Below are positions 37,101-48,663 of a DNA stretch of 64,000 bases, in pieces. The first letter of the stretch is position 1. Each line of letters starts with the position of its first letter. This DNA is from Lucifuga dentata. Lineage: Eukaryota; Chordata; Actinopteri; Ophidiiformes; Bythitidae. A model generated the notes under the pieces. It was given only the letters and a program-made list of their open reading frames with translations, was not told where the DNA came from and did no database searches. A program made the position numbers and the translations under genes. The stretch covers positions 286,501 to 350,500 of the forward strand of contig VXCM01000306.1 in the NCBI GenBank assembly GCA_014773175.1, in the 5' to 3' direction.

Positions 37101-39709
37101 GTTATATGTCCGTTTATGTGGTAATACACGGTGTTTAACATCCAGTGGCAGTGCTTGTTTAAGCCAGTCCGTCTTTCCTATCCACTCGTGTGATGATGGA
37201 GTAGAGCACTGGTCAAGCATCCAGTTTCTCCCCACCATTCTCTTTTCTGTTGGTTGGAAAATGTAGAAAAGCTGTTGTTTTGTTTCCCAGATTGCATTGT
37301 GCTACGTTATCTATTCCCGAGGTAACATGGCCATTTTCATCTTTCTTCTTCCCCCTTTTTTTCTACTGCCTTCATCTTTATCATGCCTTCCACTGTTGTC
37401 GTCACCCTCTCCCCCTTTCTCTGTCTGTATCTCCTCTACCTTTGGTCTGTCCCTCCTCAGATGATCCGCGGGGAGAGTCTCGACTCTCCACCCCCCTCCA
37501 TCCTCCACTCCAGCCGCCAGCCTAGCTATCGCTCTGAGCCCAGCAGCCTGGATGGGGCACCAGTGGTGGGGGGAGCTGTAGGGGCACGCAGAGGGGGAGG
37601 GGAGAGAGGCGAGATCCCCGGGAACNCCAGTGGTGGGGGGAGCTGTAGGGGCACGCAGAGGGGGAGGGGAGAGAGGCGAGATCCCCGGGAACCTTGGCGG
37701 GACTGCTGGTGGGGTGTCAGGGGGCATGTCAAGCTACTCCCTGGCTGGGCGCTCCTACACCTCCTACCCTTCCTCTCTGGTCCTGTCCACTGGCGGCTCA
37801 CATTCCTCCAGCCTGCNCTCCTACACCTCCTACCCTTCCTCTCTGGTCCTGTCCACTGGCGGCTCACATTCCTCCAGCCTGCGTTCAGCGCACATGGCAC
37901 ATAACCCGCTAGCCACGCTCCAATCAGAGGGCACCACAGACACCAGCTACAAGAGCTTGGCCAATCAGACGCCTCGGAATGGGAGCCTGTCTTATGACAG
38001 CCTGCTGACGCCATCCGAGAGCCCAGAGTTCGAGTCAGCCACCCACGAGCTGTCGCCCCAGAAGCCTCATGTTCCGTTTCCCTCGGTGACAGTAACAGGC
38101 CAGTCGGAGGTGGTGTCACCCAGTAGCCCGCTGCAGGGCTACACGTCGCCCTTCCTCTCAGCTCAGATCGCCCAGCAGAGGGAGGGGCAGCTGCTCCAGG
38201 GCTCTGCCACTTTCTCCTCCCCCCATAGGCCCTACCTGCGTGCCGTCAGCCCACCCCCTCTCTCCCCGTCACCCACTGGGCCTCCCGAGACCCAGTACCT
38301 GCTCCAGCATAACCAGGACTCCTCATCCCGAGCCCCTCGTGCCCCTTCCTCCTCATCCTCTTCCCCTCGAGCTCGTTCACTGGAGCCCCCCATCTCACCA
38401 CCGCCTCGCGGCCTCTCCCTTGGCAAGTCCCAGTCTTACACTGGGGAGGCAGGGTCTCAGCACAAGCCTTGGTCCACGGGAGGAGGTACCGTGCTGGGGG
38501 GGGTGGGAGCTGGAGGAGGGCACCAGGCTCCACAGTNCACGGGAGGAGGTACCGTGCTGGGGGGGGTGGGAGCTGGAGGAGGGCACCAGGCTCCACAGTG
38601 AGTAGAGATCCTTCACCAGATCTGTCAGCCTGCTACTCTCCTTCCTGCTTCACCTTTCTGTCCCAAACCTCCTCTTATTGCTCCCTGGTCTGTGTCCTTC
38701 CTCTCTGATCTGTGTGAGTCTTCCTTTTCCTCCTCCACAGTATTCAGTTAGTTACTTGCTAGAATGTTTAACAAATGCACGTTTGGGTGTATTTTTGTGT
38801 AGGTGTGTAAGTGTTGCATGCAAGCGTGTTTAGGTCTGTGTAGGCCAGACTAACCATGATGCTGTCTACTTATCTCCTGCAGCTTTTTTCTGTCCTCTTC
38901 CCTTTCTTTCTCTCTGTTTTCAGATAGTTTTCAGTGCCTTATAAATTCCTAGTTGAGAAATACACTGCCTGGCCAAAAAAAAGTCACACACTAATATTTC
39001 GTTGGACCGCCTTTAGCTTTGATTACGGCACGCATTCGCCGTGGCATCATTTCAATAAGCTTATGCAATGTCACAACATTTATTTGTCCAGAGTTGCATT
39101 AATTTTTTGCCAAGATCTTGTATTGATGATGGGAGAGTCAGACCACTCCATAAAGTCTTCTCCAGCACATCCTTCCAGGCTTTAATAATGCATTGGACAG
39201 TTCTTAACCCAATTTTAGTAGTTTCAGCAATCTCCTTAGTTGTTTTCTTTGCTTGATGCAGGCCAATAATCTGACCCTTCTGAAACAGAGTAACATCTTT
39301 TCCACGACCACAGGATATGTCTTCCGACATGGTTGTTTATGAAATGAGCAGCTACTCACTGCATCAGTTAGAGTTAAATAACTTGTTGCCAGCTGAAACA
39401 TATTAATCACTGCAGTAATTATACAATGGAAGGCTCTTACATATTTGCTTAGTCAAATCCAGGTGGTGACTTTTTTTTTGGCCAGGCAGTGTATATTGCT
39501 GCTTTACAGTTTGTTTTTTTATTAGAACCTCATCTCCACATACCTTTCTCCTCTGTCCCCATCCTTTATGTGCACCACCCCTTCCTGATGCCTGTCCAAT
39601 CAGATCCACCTCCCGCCCAGGCTTGGCCAATCACAGCACATCCAAACCAGGCGGAGGGGTGAAGAAGGTGACTGGCGTCGGAGGGACCACCTATGAGATA
39701 TCAGTTTGA
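31973..39709 (+). CDS. zdhhc5: Palmitoyltransferase ZDHHC5 (DHHC-type)
   Basis: Eleven coding exons: 31973-32121, 33352-33473, 33743-33900, 34258-34430, 34541-34643, 35503-35594, 35832-35964, 36170-36278, 36490-36596, 37461-38597, 39604-39709. After removing three single-N duplications in exon 10 the frame is continuous at about 730 residues (human 715). Four membrane segments flank a Cys-rich domain; catalytic DHHC is at residues 146-149 ([14 protein letters not shown]). The long Pro/Ser-rich cytosolic tail holds [21 protein letters not shown] and [20 protein letters not shown], and ends EISV, a PDZ-type ligand. Function: S-acylation of membrane and synaptic proteins at the plasma membrane. 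Intron 1 holds foldback copy F and the last intron a Tc1 remnant. AATAAA at 41704-41709 closes a roughly 2-kb 3' UTR. The glycine-rich N-terminal insertion ([10 protein letters not shown]) is unlike human. Confidence 0.95.
32505..33120. mobile_element. Foldback element copy F
   Basis: It lies in zdhhc5 coding intron 1. Intact TTAAAGGACCATACC and GGTATGGTCCTTTAA ends and long inverted arms are present. A T-rich tract is inserted at about 32720-32774. A short AGGACTATCC look-alike lies just upstream at 32480. Confidence 0.75.
33715..34141. repeat. (GT)n, (CA)n and (GT)n tracts around zdhhc5 exons 3-4
   Basis: (GT)n at 33715-33736 ends six bases before the exon 3 acceptor dinucleotide. (CA)n at about 33911-33934 starts within ten bases of the exon 3 donor. 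A longer (GT)n tract occupies 34095-34141 in the same intron. The tracts are mutually complementary in the transcript. Confidence 0.85.
37560..38599. repeat. Three single-N duplications inside zdhhc5 exon 10 (assembly artefacts)
   Basis: 37560-37625 is repeated at 37627-37692; 37752-37816 is repeated at 37818-37882; 38475-38536 is repeated at 38538-38599. Each pair is separated by exactly one N. Collapsing the first removes 67 nt and restores the reading frame; the other two remove 66 and 63 nt and are in frame. The last pair straddles the exon 10 donor. Confidence 0.85.
38963..39491 (-). mobile_element. Internally deleted Tc1/mariner element in zdhhc5 last intron
   Basis: The inverted ends CACTGCCTGGCCAAAAAAAAG and its reverse complement (TTTTTGGCCAGGCAGTG) are flanked by TA on both sides (38961-38962, 39492-39493). 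At 529 bp it is about a third of a full Tc1 element. The interior carries the two ends of a transposase gene on the minus strand. Confidence 0.85.
38991..39330 (-). pseudogene. Tc1-like transposase remnant (N-terminal HTH fused to C-terminal tail)
   Basis: Read on the minus strand from 39330, the frame starts [20 protein letters not shown] and continues through a helix-turn-helix ([20 protein letters not shown], then [11 protein letters not shown]), the DNA-binding half of Tc1 transposases. In another frame the sequence nearest 38991 reads [20 protein letters not shown] then PTKY-stop, the usual Tc1 C terminus. The catalytic DDE core between is absent. It is therefore a deletion derivative that could only have moved with help from another copy. 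Confidence 0.8.
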
Positions 39710-41766
39710 GCGGCAGACATCTTCCATGGTCTATCATGAGGATGGGAAAAAAAATTCACTGGACAACTTCCAATTGTCTCTTAATCAAGCTGGATTTTAT
39801 TCACGTCTACAGGCTAATCAATGAATCTGGTTTTGTCTGCAGTGGACTACAGGAGCAGGACTGTCCGGTACTCACTCTGTTACCTTTGTAATTCCACTGG
39901 CTGCTCTTCTCTGCCACTCTTTCACATTTGAACAAAGAGAAACTGAGGACACTTGTTCATTTTTCACAGGATCAATTTGTGTCCATCTAGCCGCTGCAAG
40001 CCACAAGCTGATGTGACTGTATCATCACCTCCTGGTACAGATAGGCTTTGATTTGCTGTTTGTCTTTGGTACATTGGCACACAAAGAGTATTGAAAATGG
40101 CGTCCAACACTTAAGGAAAGGATGATCTTCATCCAGTGGATGGGAAACTTTGACTGTTGACCAACAGAAGCCATCGCTGTCTTTTCCACTCTGAATGGAC
40201 CACAACCACTTGTATCGGTTGCAATCATGAAGAGGCAGGAGTCACCCTCTGGCTGGAGGAAATGACCTGTCAGCACCCGTAAACAGTATCATTTTAGTTT
40301 TATAAATATTTTTAAAATGTTGTTTTATATAAATGTATTAAAAAAAATCCTACAAATTATTGGGTTAAATTGTCAGGTATTGAAGATGACTATTGATGAT
40401 GCCAGCAAATGTGCTGCATATAATTATTCATGAAAACGAGTTCAGATCAGTTGCCTGTTTATAATTGATGGCTGCATCAGCCGCTCGAACTCTCGCTGGA
40501 ATTTTCATCATCCAAAGAGATTGATGATCCTTTGGCGGACCGCTAAAGTGGCAAATAATTCAGTTAAAGTTAGGAAGCTACAAAGAAATTCTGAATCCTT
40601 TTTGCAGCACAAGTATCTTTCTGGAATGTACGTTTGTAGCTTTAAGATTACATGTCATTTTGTTTTTTTTTCCTGTAATGTTTTGTCTGTAAAGCAATCA
40701 AAATGCTAGCAGATTCTTCTACCTTTAATGGATGGCCAGCCAAATAGGGGCAGTGAGGGAAGGGCTTATTTATTCCACCAGAAACCTTGTAGGACACGAG
40801 TCTCCACCAGTCACTGCATTAAAGCGATAAGTGAGTCTTGATTCCTTTTTGAAAGTAAAGAAAGAGGAAGCAGTTGCATTTTGGTCTGAAAGGAGTTTAT
40901 AAATGAAAGTAAAGATGACTTAACAGATCTTTTTTAGTCGGGACTGGCTTGCTGTTGGAGACTTTTGAGTGTTTTTTGCCTTGAGAGAGCATTCATAGTA
41001 AATCAAGTGCATTTTTTTCTATTGGTTTCTATTTTTTACACTTTTCTGCGACATGATTTACAGTAGAGTAGATTTTTGTTTTGCCCTTTTGATTTACGTA
41101 TTTTTAAACTACTGTATTGGTACAGTTCGCTTTATACCCACAGCCATGATGATGATAATAATGTGTGTTTCTTAGGATCGGGCATTACATTGAAAGTTTC
41201 CCATCAAAGCCCACAGTGATGTTTAAAATGACAAAGCTGGCTGAATGTAGCACGTCTTCGGGGAAAGTACATGCTTAAAGCACACAGGTCTCATTGTTCA
41301 ACCCAAATGATTGTATTTTGAGTTTTCAACCCTCTTCAGCTCTGTCTTTGGTGTGCATGTGGTTCGGTTTGTTGTGCTGAATGCTTTACTGGTGTGCGTA
41401 GTTGTGAGAATATCATTGACAGCTGTTCACCTGGTTCATGTACAGGTGGCAGTAACAAAAGCAACATCGAGTCATACGGAGACAAAGAGAACCTGTTACT
41501 TTCTTCCTGCTGTGGCCAAAAAGAAGGTGGCCACTGAACAATTTGAAACTATGTGAGTATATAAGGTATACGTGTATGTGAAGATAAATATCGCTATTGT
41601 GGGATGTGATGAATGAAACAAGTTTCATAAATATCTGTAATGAATATGTTTAAGATATTTCCAAAATGGCCTTATACAGAATTTTTAAAAGATGTCTTCT
41701 CGGAATAAAAAAGGTCAAGCAGATGTAGCATGGAGTGTGTCATTAATCTAGATGCATATACAATAT
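39710..41766 (+). other. zdhhc5: zdhhc5 3' UTR
   Basis: Roughly 2 kb of non-coding sequence between the zdhhc5 stop and AATAAA at 41704-41709. No competing exon, and no second gene on either strand, was recognised. Confidence 0.6.
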
Positions 41767-41772
41767 TTTATT
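41767..41772 (-). terminator. tmx2: Candidate poly(A) signal of tmx2
   Basis: TTTATT on the plus strand is AATAAA for tmx2, about 440 bp after its stop codon. It faces the zdhhc5 signal at 41704-41709, so the two convergent transcripts would overlap or abut by a few tens of bases. Confidence 0.45.
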
Positions 41773-42211
41773 CCAGCTCCATCTGTCGGCTTTTACATAA
41801 TATGAGAAACTATCAAACACATAAGTTGACAATAATACCCAGCAGCAAAATAAATGTTACATGCAGTGATGAGACATGGCTGAACGTAGCCAGTAAACAA
41901 TTGTTACAAAAAAGGCATTTGCTCTCAAATAACTTAAGATCTATAATAAAACGTCCCTAAGTCACTGTTTGTTCTTTTGAACTGCTGAATTCCAAATGCC
42001 CTGTGTCATATTAAGGCCAATGAAATGTAGTCCAGTTATTCTTTAAGGGCAGATATTTTCCACAGTAAGAGATCCAAAATGAAAGATCCAGTACTGGCTG
42101 AATCGCCATTCCAAAATTCTTTGGACTTTTGCAATAATGTAAGGCAGAGCAATGTTGGAAGAAAGAATCAAGACTTCATGCAGCTCCTCTGTCTGAACTC
42201 TCCTTTCCTCC

Positions 42212-44830
42212 TCACTGGTTTTTCTTGCTCTCTGTCGGCTCATCTGGGTTGCAGGTTTCAGAACTGGGCTCATCGCTGCCCTCGTCTGGCTGCGACCCGT
42301 TCTGCTCCTCTCCTTTCAGCCCACGACCTTTGCTCAGTTTCTTGGATTTCTGGAAGAGCTCGTTGAGGTTAAACTCTCGGATGACGTTCTCCTACAGAGG
42401 AAATATCCTGCATATTAGTATCTATTTGTGTATGTGGGGCTGATGTAAACACACTCGGTGTTTGACAGACAGGCAGGCTAGGCACCTCATTGAAGATCCA
42501 GGACACAGCTCTGGCTTTACTGTCCACCATGGGACGTCTCATGAGTTCCCGCCCACCTTGGAAAAGCACCAATGAGGGCAGCTGCTTAGCCAGAGGGGAA
42601 GTGCTCACCCTGTACCTGTTCAGGAAGAGCGGGGCAGCCAGTCAGTACTTGTGCTTTGAGAATCAGTCAAATCAGGAGTTTGTGGACAGCATGAGTAAAA
42701 AATATGACATAAACACTGTTGCAACAGCAGAATTAAAGAAATGTGCAGGGTGGCAGAACAGAGGAAATGGCTGACCTCTCTGAAACTTCTCCGTAGCGTC
42801 CTACATCCACCTTTCCAAACCTGAGCCCGGCACAGTTGTACCTGTAGAATGTGGGAGGTGGGGGGGTGATGCACAGGTAATTTAACAGAACTCCAGGGAT
42901 GTCCTTTACTGGGGGCCAAGAAGGCCAAACATTTCACATGCAGTTTAGTTTTTGTGTATGTAGTTTCTCTTGTCGAATGTGAATATGCCAGTTTGATTTA
43001 TTAATTTGCTTCTAATTATTGAAGCTAAATCTTAGAATTGCATGAAATTTTGGCTTTTTTTAAAATTAATATCTAAATCAAAAACCTCAGAATACAAAAT
43101 ATATAGAAATCTGCACATGGCAAGATTTAACAAAATATAGATCATGTATCTCCAAAAGGCCATGTTTTACTGTGACTTCATAACAGCTAAGAACTGATTT
43201 TTTAAAATGAAGTTATAGTGATGTTACATGTCTATTTTCCTCAGGCAATATAGTTGTTAAAAACATGGTAACAAAACATCACGGTTGCTTTTTCAGGTGA
43301 GTTTGTGGTTATTACAAAACAGGTTTGTGGTTTAAATAAAAAGGGCAGGTATTTCTCAGATGTTTTGCAGCTGTTTGAACACAGCTCAGTCAATTGGAAC
43401 TGTCTGTCATCTTAATCTTCACTCAAGCAGCAGAGAAAGCAGATCTGACTCTGACTGAATGAATCAGAGACAATAAGCGTGATGATGTCTTACTTCAGAG
43501 ACAAATCAGCAAAGATCGGAGCAAAGGACTGGCAGTCAGAGGACCAGTTGGCATAGAATTCAACAATCCATGTTACACGGCTGTCCCTCTGCAGCTCCTC
43601 CTACAGACCAGATTAGATTATATCAGATTATACAGGTGTGCATCACTACATCACTAATCTGGGCACCATTAATTCACCAGTGAAACACTGAATAATTGAA
43701 TTCATAATTTCTGATATCCAAAGATATCCACAGATATAGTTCTACATGGTCTATAGTGTAGCACTCACATCTATGGTCTTGTCGCTGAAGTACTTGATGT
43801 ACTCTGGGCCCATGTAGAGAGGTTGCTTACAGGTCATGACGAAAGCTGGGGACAAAACATAACAGTCTGTTAAAAGTACTTTTAGAAACTCTGAGTGGAT
43901 GAAAATTAAAGCTAAATGTGACTTTTACATATTATGAAGCCATTCAGTATATATGAAGTGTTGCTGTGACTTCACATTAAACTTCATCTCAGGATATAAA
44001 TATATTAGAAACACTAACTCAGGTGAGGAGTCTAATAATGCTGCTAAGGCCACTGACCGACGCACAGGGTGAGGTAGAGGATGCCCAGCCTAACGTCCAG
44101 CCGAAAGAAGAGGATGATGTTAGCCACTTTACTGAACAGGAAAAGGTTGCCTATGTGCTGCTCCAGGTTGACTGAGAGAGGGAGGAGGAGGAGAAGGAGG
44201 AGGAGAAGGAACAATGAAGGAAGGAGAGTAGAAACAAACCGATTGTTCATACAAGGTCAGAAATGTAATGTTTACACAACAAAGCTAAGCTTGCAATGTG
44301 GGTTCAGACCAGGCTGCAGTACATGTCCCTTGATACGGGAAATTGTGTTGAACAAACCCCTATAGAATTGAACAAATTGGGAAATCAATCACAGGAAGCA
44401 AATCCAAAGCTCCAATTTAAGATTTTCTTTATCAAATTTTATTTATCAAACAAAAATCTAAATCTACAGGTTACTTTTTCAATTAAATTTTATTCAGTCT
44501 ATAAAATGTTCGAAATAATGAGAAATCTCCCTTGCAAGTTCCCTAATCCTAAAGAGATGTCTTCATACCTCTTCATCTGATCAACAGCCGAAAAACCTGG
44601 AACCAATATGTGCTTTCATCAAGGCCAACACGATTAATTGCTAATCAAAATCCATCAAAATTATTTTTTGTCCATTTACTGATGAAATGATGGTTCCAGT
44701 TTGGCTACCAGTGGTTTAATGTATGTTTTGCTTATGTGACTGTTTATAGTGTCAACACACACTATTAACAGTCATGCCTTGGAAAGTATAAACAAACACT
44801 TGCCATGACATGACATGAGTATCTTTGGCA

Positions 44831-44902
<72 letters not shown>

Positions 44903-45281
44903 TACTTACTGGCTCTCCTGTTCTTCATCATCACTATCGCACAGAGAAACATGAGAATCTCCAGTTCTCTCTATAAAGCAAACACATTGTGATAAATAAG
45001 AGGAGATAATAGAGTTATTTTCCTGCAGCTGAACTCTCCATATTTAGCTGCAGGTCCACAGTGGAACATTATCCCCTCCACGCTTTACTCACCCAGTCAA
45101 AGTCGCAGGAGTTGCCGTCCTCCCGTTGACTCGCCAGGTGCTCACACAGACCGGGCGCCTTTCGGACAACCGGGAAAGCGACGGTCATGAGGAACGAGAA
45201 GATATAATAAGGCTTAAGCAGCCATTTGTAAATCTGAGGCAGATGGTAGAGAAAAGTGAAGACTCCTGTGATTAAACCCAT
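42212..45281 (-). CDS. tmx2: Thioredoxin-related transmembrane protein 2 (TMX2)
   Basis: Eight exons, in gene order: 45281-45093, 44970-44910, 44171-44058, 43845-43769, 43600-43494, 42841-42776, 42615-42486, 42391-42212; total 307 residues (human 296). An N-terminal hydrophobic signal/TM segment is followed by [50 protein letters not shown] and [15 protein letters not shown] thioredoxin-like domain then has [20 protein letters not shown]. Its active-site position reads S167-S-D-C170 rather than CXXC, as in mammalian TMX2 (SNDC), so classical disulfide-exchange activity is not expected. It ends KKNQ, a KKXX-like ER-retrieval signal. It is an ER/mitochondria-contact membrane protein linked to redox state and calcium. 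It is divergent with pmf1 (start codons 181 bp apart) and convergent with zdhhc5. Fish have two tmx2 copies; which one this is cannot be told. Confidence 0.95.
44831..44898. repeat. (GT)n(GA)n compound microsatellite in tmx2 intron 2
   Basis: About 13 GT units run directly into about 20 GA units. On the tmx2 strand the tract starts about a dozen bases after the exon 2 donor. Confidence 0.9.
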
Positions 45282-45462
45282 GCTGGCAGAAAAACGTGCG
45301 CGCACATGAGCTGCTTTAGAAAAGGACTGACAGCTGAAACACAACACTCAACGTCACACTAACTGCACATGCGCAACACCAACCAGCGTGCTGTTTCTTG
45401 GCCCTGCGGCTCGCCGTAGTTTTGGCGGGTGCTGCGAAGTGTAAACAGAGTGGAAGCTGAAA
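45282..45462. promoter_or_regulatory. Divergent tmx2/pmf1 promoter
   Basis: Only 181 bp separate the two start codons. There is no TATA box. TTTGGCGGG at 45421-45429 is an E2F-type site, close to the pmf1 side, which suits a cell-cycle gene. The region is CG-richer than its surroundings. Confidence 0.65.
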
Positions 45463-48037
45463 ATGGAGGAGAGCAGAGAAGGAATGACACATAAAGAGGT
45501 TGAAGACAGCAAATCCATTAAAAAAACAGTTGAAGAGCATAATGGAGAAGCTGTAGGGGAAGTTTCGGCTCAGGCGTCCAGTCCTGAAACAGCGAGGAAG
45601 CCGTCCGAGGAGAGCGAAGTTCGGTGGAACAGACTGAAGGTCTTCAACAAAGTCATGCAGAAGAGCCTGGAAAAGTTCATCGATCACGCAAGGTAACCTA
45701 TGTGTGCCATTACAGTCAAACGTAGCAAAAAGAAAATTAACATGTGTAAGTGTGGGTCTCATCAGTGGTGTTAAGAGATGAGATGTCAGAAATGGTTTCT
45801 CAGTCGGTTTGTTCTGTGCTGCATCAATTACACATCTGTCATAGGACGATTTAAGGGCAGATCCTTGTCTAAACTCATGCCTGCCCTCAACTTTAAACAA
45901 CACGGGTGATGTACTTCACTTACAACAGATGCGTGAATTAAACATGCATAGCTGCGATTAACGATTATTTTTGTTGATTAAATATATTATTTACGATCAA
46001 TTAATTCATTGTTTAGTCTAAAATGTCTAAATAGTACAAAAGTCCACAGCAAGTTCTTAGAGTGAAAAGTGATGTCTTCAAATTTCTTAGTTTGACCAAA
46101 AGCCAAAAACCCAAAATATTCCATTTATACTGTTTTTAAGAAGCTGGAACCAGATTGAGGTTATTTTAGATTTATTTAGTTTATCAAACGTCAAAACAGT
46201 ATTTACAAATACTTGTCACAACTTCTCATTGCCCATCAATTTTAAATTGCTTATTTTATTAACCATAATATTGATCACAGGAAGCCAACAAATACTCACA
46301 TTTTGAGAAGCTGGAACTACTGATTATTTGGCATTTTTTATGAATAGATAAATCAGTAAAATTAGTAAAATGATTGTTAAAACATGTTGATTGTGTTTAG
46401 AGACTATTCAAATAATCATGTTAGTTCTCTTTTAGTTTGACACAGCTTTCACTTATAGTTTTAACAGATTTGCCAGCATGTTCCGTCCACTATATAAGCA
46501 GAACCCACAGAGGATGGAGACCATCCACAAGCAGTTCATAGAAGAGCTACGGAGGACTATACAGGTGTGCAGAATATTACACTGGATGCAAAGAAATTCA
46601 CATATGGATGGATGCTCTGCCTCCATATTTGTATTAATATTTGTGTATAAATGTGTGCCTTTGTTTCTGTGTGTTTATTAATTTTGAAGGAGGATATCAG
46701 CAGATTGATTGAGGAAGGACGGTTAGAGTCCAAGCTGAATGAGCTAGACAAACTGGAGAGTGCTGCCAAGAACAATCCAGAACCTGCATGGTCAGTAAAA
46801 TAACTTTATACTCCTTCAACATCCAGCTCCTTCTGCTTTCTGTGCTCAGGCCAGGCCATGCTTATGTTAAGCTTCATAATCAAAGTTTAACATAACCATG
46901 GTTATGTTAAGCATGATTATGTACACTTGGTTTCCCTGTGAAACATTTTTCCATTTTGATCTCTGAATTTCAGTCACATAGTAAAAGGATCAATTTATTT
47001 GCCAAAAAAAACAAAGTTTTCAATCTCCTGTATCTATTTATCTATATTTGAGTTGTATATGTTTTCTGTGTTTTCAGATGTAAACTACTTCTCACTTTTC
47101 CCCTCTTGTTTGAATGCAGTCAAAAGTAAATTGTTTTGCTTGTTCCCTCAGGCGGCCCAGTGGGGTTCCTGAGCAGGACCTTTGCAGCTTTTTGATACCC
47201 TACTATCTAAAGCAGGAGGCCTACTTGCGACAGCAGCTGAAAAAGATCCGAGCAGAAAATGCTGCCTTGGCAGAGAATGTTCAGGCTGGCAGAGAAAGCA
47301 TTGCTGAGACCGAAAATAATATTTCAACTGCTATTGATGAATGGAAGGTGAGAGATTAGGAAGATCAAAGCCCAGAATTATGAAAGGATAGTAATCACTA
47401 ATCACCAAAAATCATGTTCATATTTTTTCTTTTCACATTTTTTTCTTGGCTTCCTCTCCAGAAGAACAGCCTAAAGAACACCAAATACAAGATGTTTTTG
47501 GATGTCTTTTTAATGTTTTTAAGTTCTGAAATAGGGCTGCAAAGAAATGGTATTTTCATTAACTAATTAATCAGACTTATTTTATATTAATCAATAGTCT
47601 ATATAATGTTAAAAAAAAAAAAGTGTCACATGCTTTTCAAATTTCTTATTTTGTATTAAGAACAGTTAAAAAGTGCAATTATATTCAATTTAGAGCTATA
47701 TGAACACAAATTATCAAGTACAAACAGAAAATGTTGATAAATCACTGAAGTGATTTAATCTGTTAATTTATTTATGGTTTCATCTGTGTTTTGAAGTTTG
47801 AGGTAGTTCTTATGAAAGGTGTCTTTCATTTGGACGACGATGTAGCACATCACTGCCTGACAGATGTTACAAAGGATGTACATTATAACCGAAGTAAAAA
47901 ATAATAATAATAGTAATAAGTTTATGTTTTAACAGATTGTTTTTCCTCTCTTTCTTTGTCTCCCTTTTTAGGCCTCAGCGACACAGCATGAAAGATTGGC
48001 CTCTGCTCTCTGCCCTGCTGATGTCTTTGATGTGTGA
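45463..48037 (+). CDS. pmf1: Polyamine-modulated factor 1 (Nnf1 subunit of the MIS12 kinetochore complex)
   Basis: Five exons: 45463-45692, 46468-46564, 46690-46790, 47152-47347, 47972-48037, giving 229 residues (human about 205). The N terminus is acidic and low complexity. The conserved part starts at VRWNRLKVFNKVMQKSLEKF and continues through PLYKQNPQRM, FIEELRRTIQEDISRLIEEG and WRPSGVPEQDL. A long C-terminal coiled coil follows (LRQQLKKIRAENAALAENVQ, then GRESIAETENNISTAIDEW). Length, coiled coil and the WRPSG block identify PMF1/Nnf1. In the MIS12 complex it links inner kinetochore CENP-C to the NDC80 microtubule-binding complex. AATAAA at 48110-48115. In human PMF1 lies on 1q22, away from the other genes here. 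Splice borders are consensus and the frame joins cleanly. Confidence 0.92.
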
Positions 48038-48115
48038 CCTTCAAATTATTCATTCTAAAATAACTTAACTGTACATATTGATTTTACTTACACCTTGTTT
48101 TGTCTTAAAAATAAA

Positions 48116-48663
48116 CATAATTAAAAGAAACAGTTTGGTGTCTTTAGCGACTACAAGAATGTGGGTCACCATACACGTACGTTATGGTTTTTTTTCCTGT
48201 TTGAGGGTTTCTGTATATGGAGTATTATGGTATGTTAGGCTTGGAAATAAATATTTTTATGGTATAGCTAAGGGAAGTATCACTTCATATAATACTTGTG
48301 GAAAATTTGAAACATACTATGGCAGGTGTAGCAGGCCAAATTAAGCCCCCACCAAACTATACCCAGGTATTGTCCGGTCTAGGCCAAAATTTACCCCGAG
48401 GTATAAAATAGCTCAGGTTAATTTATACCCAGTCACAGCCCCATTAAAANAAAAAAAAAAAAAAAAAGTATCAAACCATTTCTTGAACTATTTGGGCGGG
48501 ACTTCCCAGATGAAGCTTCAAACGTCATCTGTGACGTCACTATAGCTACGCGACATAAGCATCGGCACAGAACTTTAGCGGAAATTGCCCGATACTACGA
48601 AGCTTTGGTATCAGGCGTAGCATCATTAATTGTTTCTATATAAATGTATTGCTCGTCATAGAT
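48116..48663. promoter_or_regulatory. med19: pmf1-med19 intergenic region and med19 promoter
   Basis: A palindromic CRE (TGACGTCA, 48532-48539) and a GC box (GGGCGGG, 48494-48500) lie 125-170 bp upstream of the med19 ATG. An A homopolymer with an N is at 48450. No TATA box is obvious. Confidence 0.55.

Noticed and set aside
37560..37692. Glycine/arginine-rich tandem duplication as a novel zdhhc5 domain
   Set aside because: Identical blocks around a single N match the assembly artefact seen at nine other sites, and the frame is restored when one copy is removed.
45316..45903. 195-residue minus-strand open frame
   Set aside because: Antisense to pmf1 exon 1 and the shared promoter; no splice context or family resemblance, and a real gene occupies the other strand.
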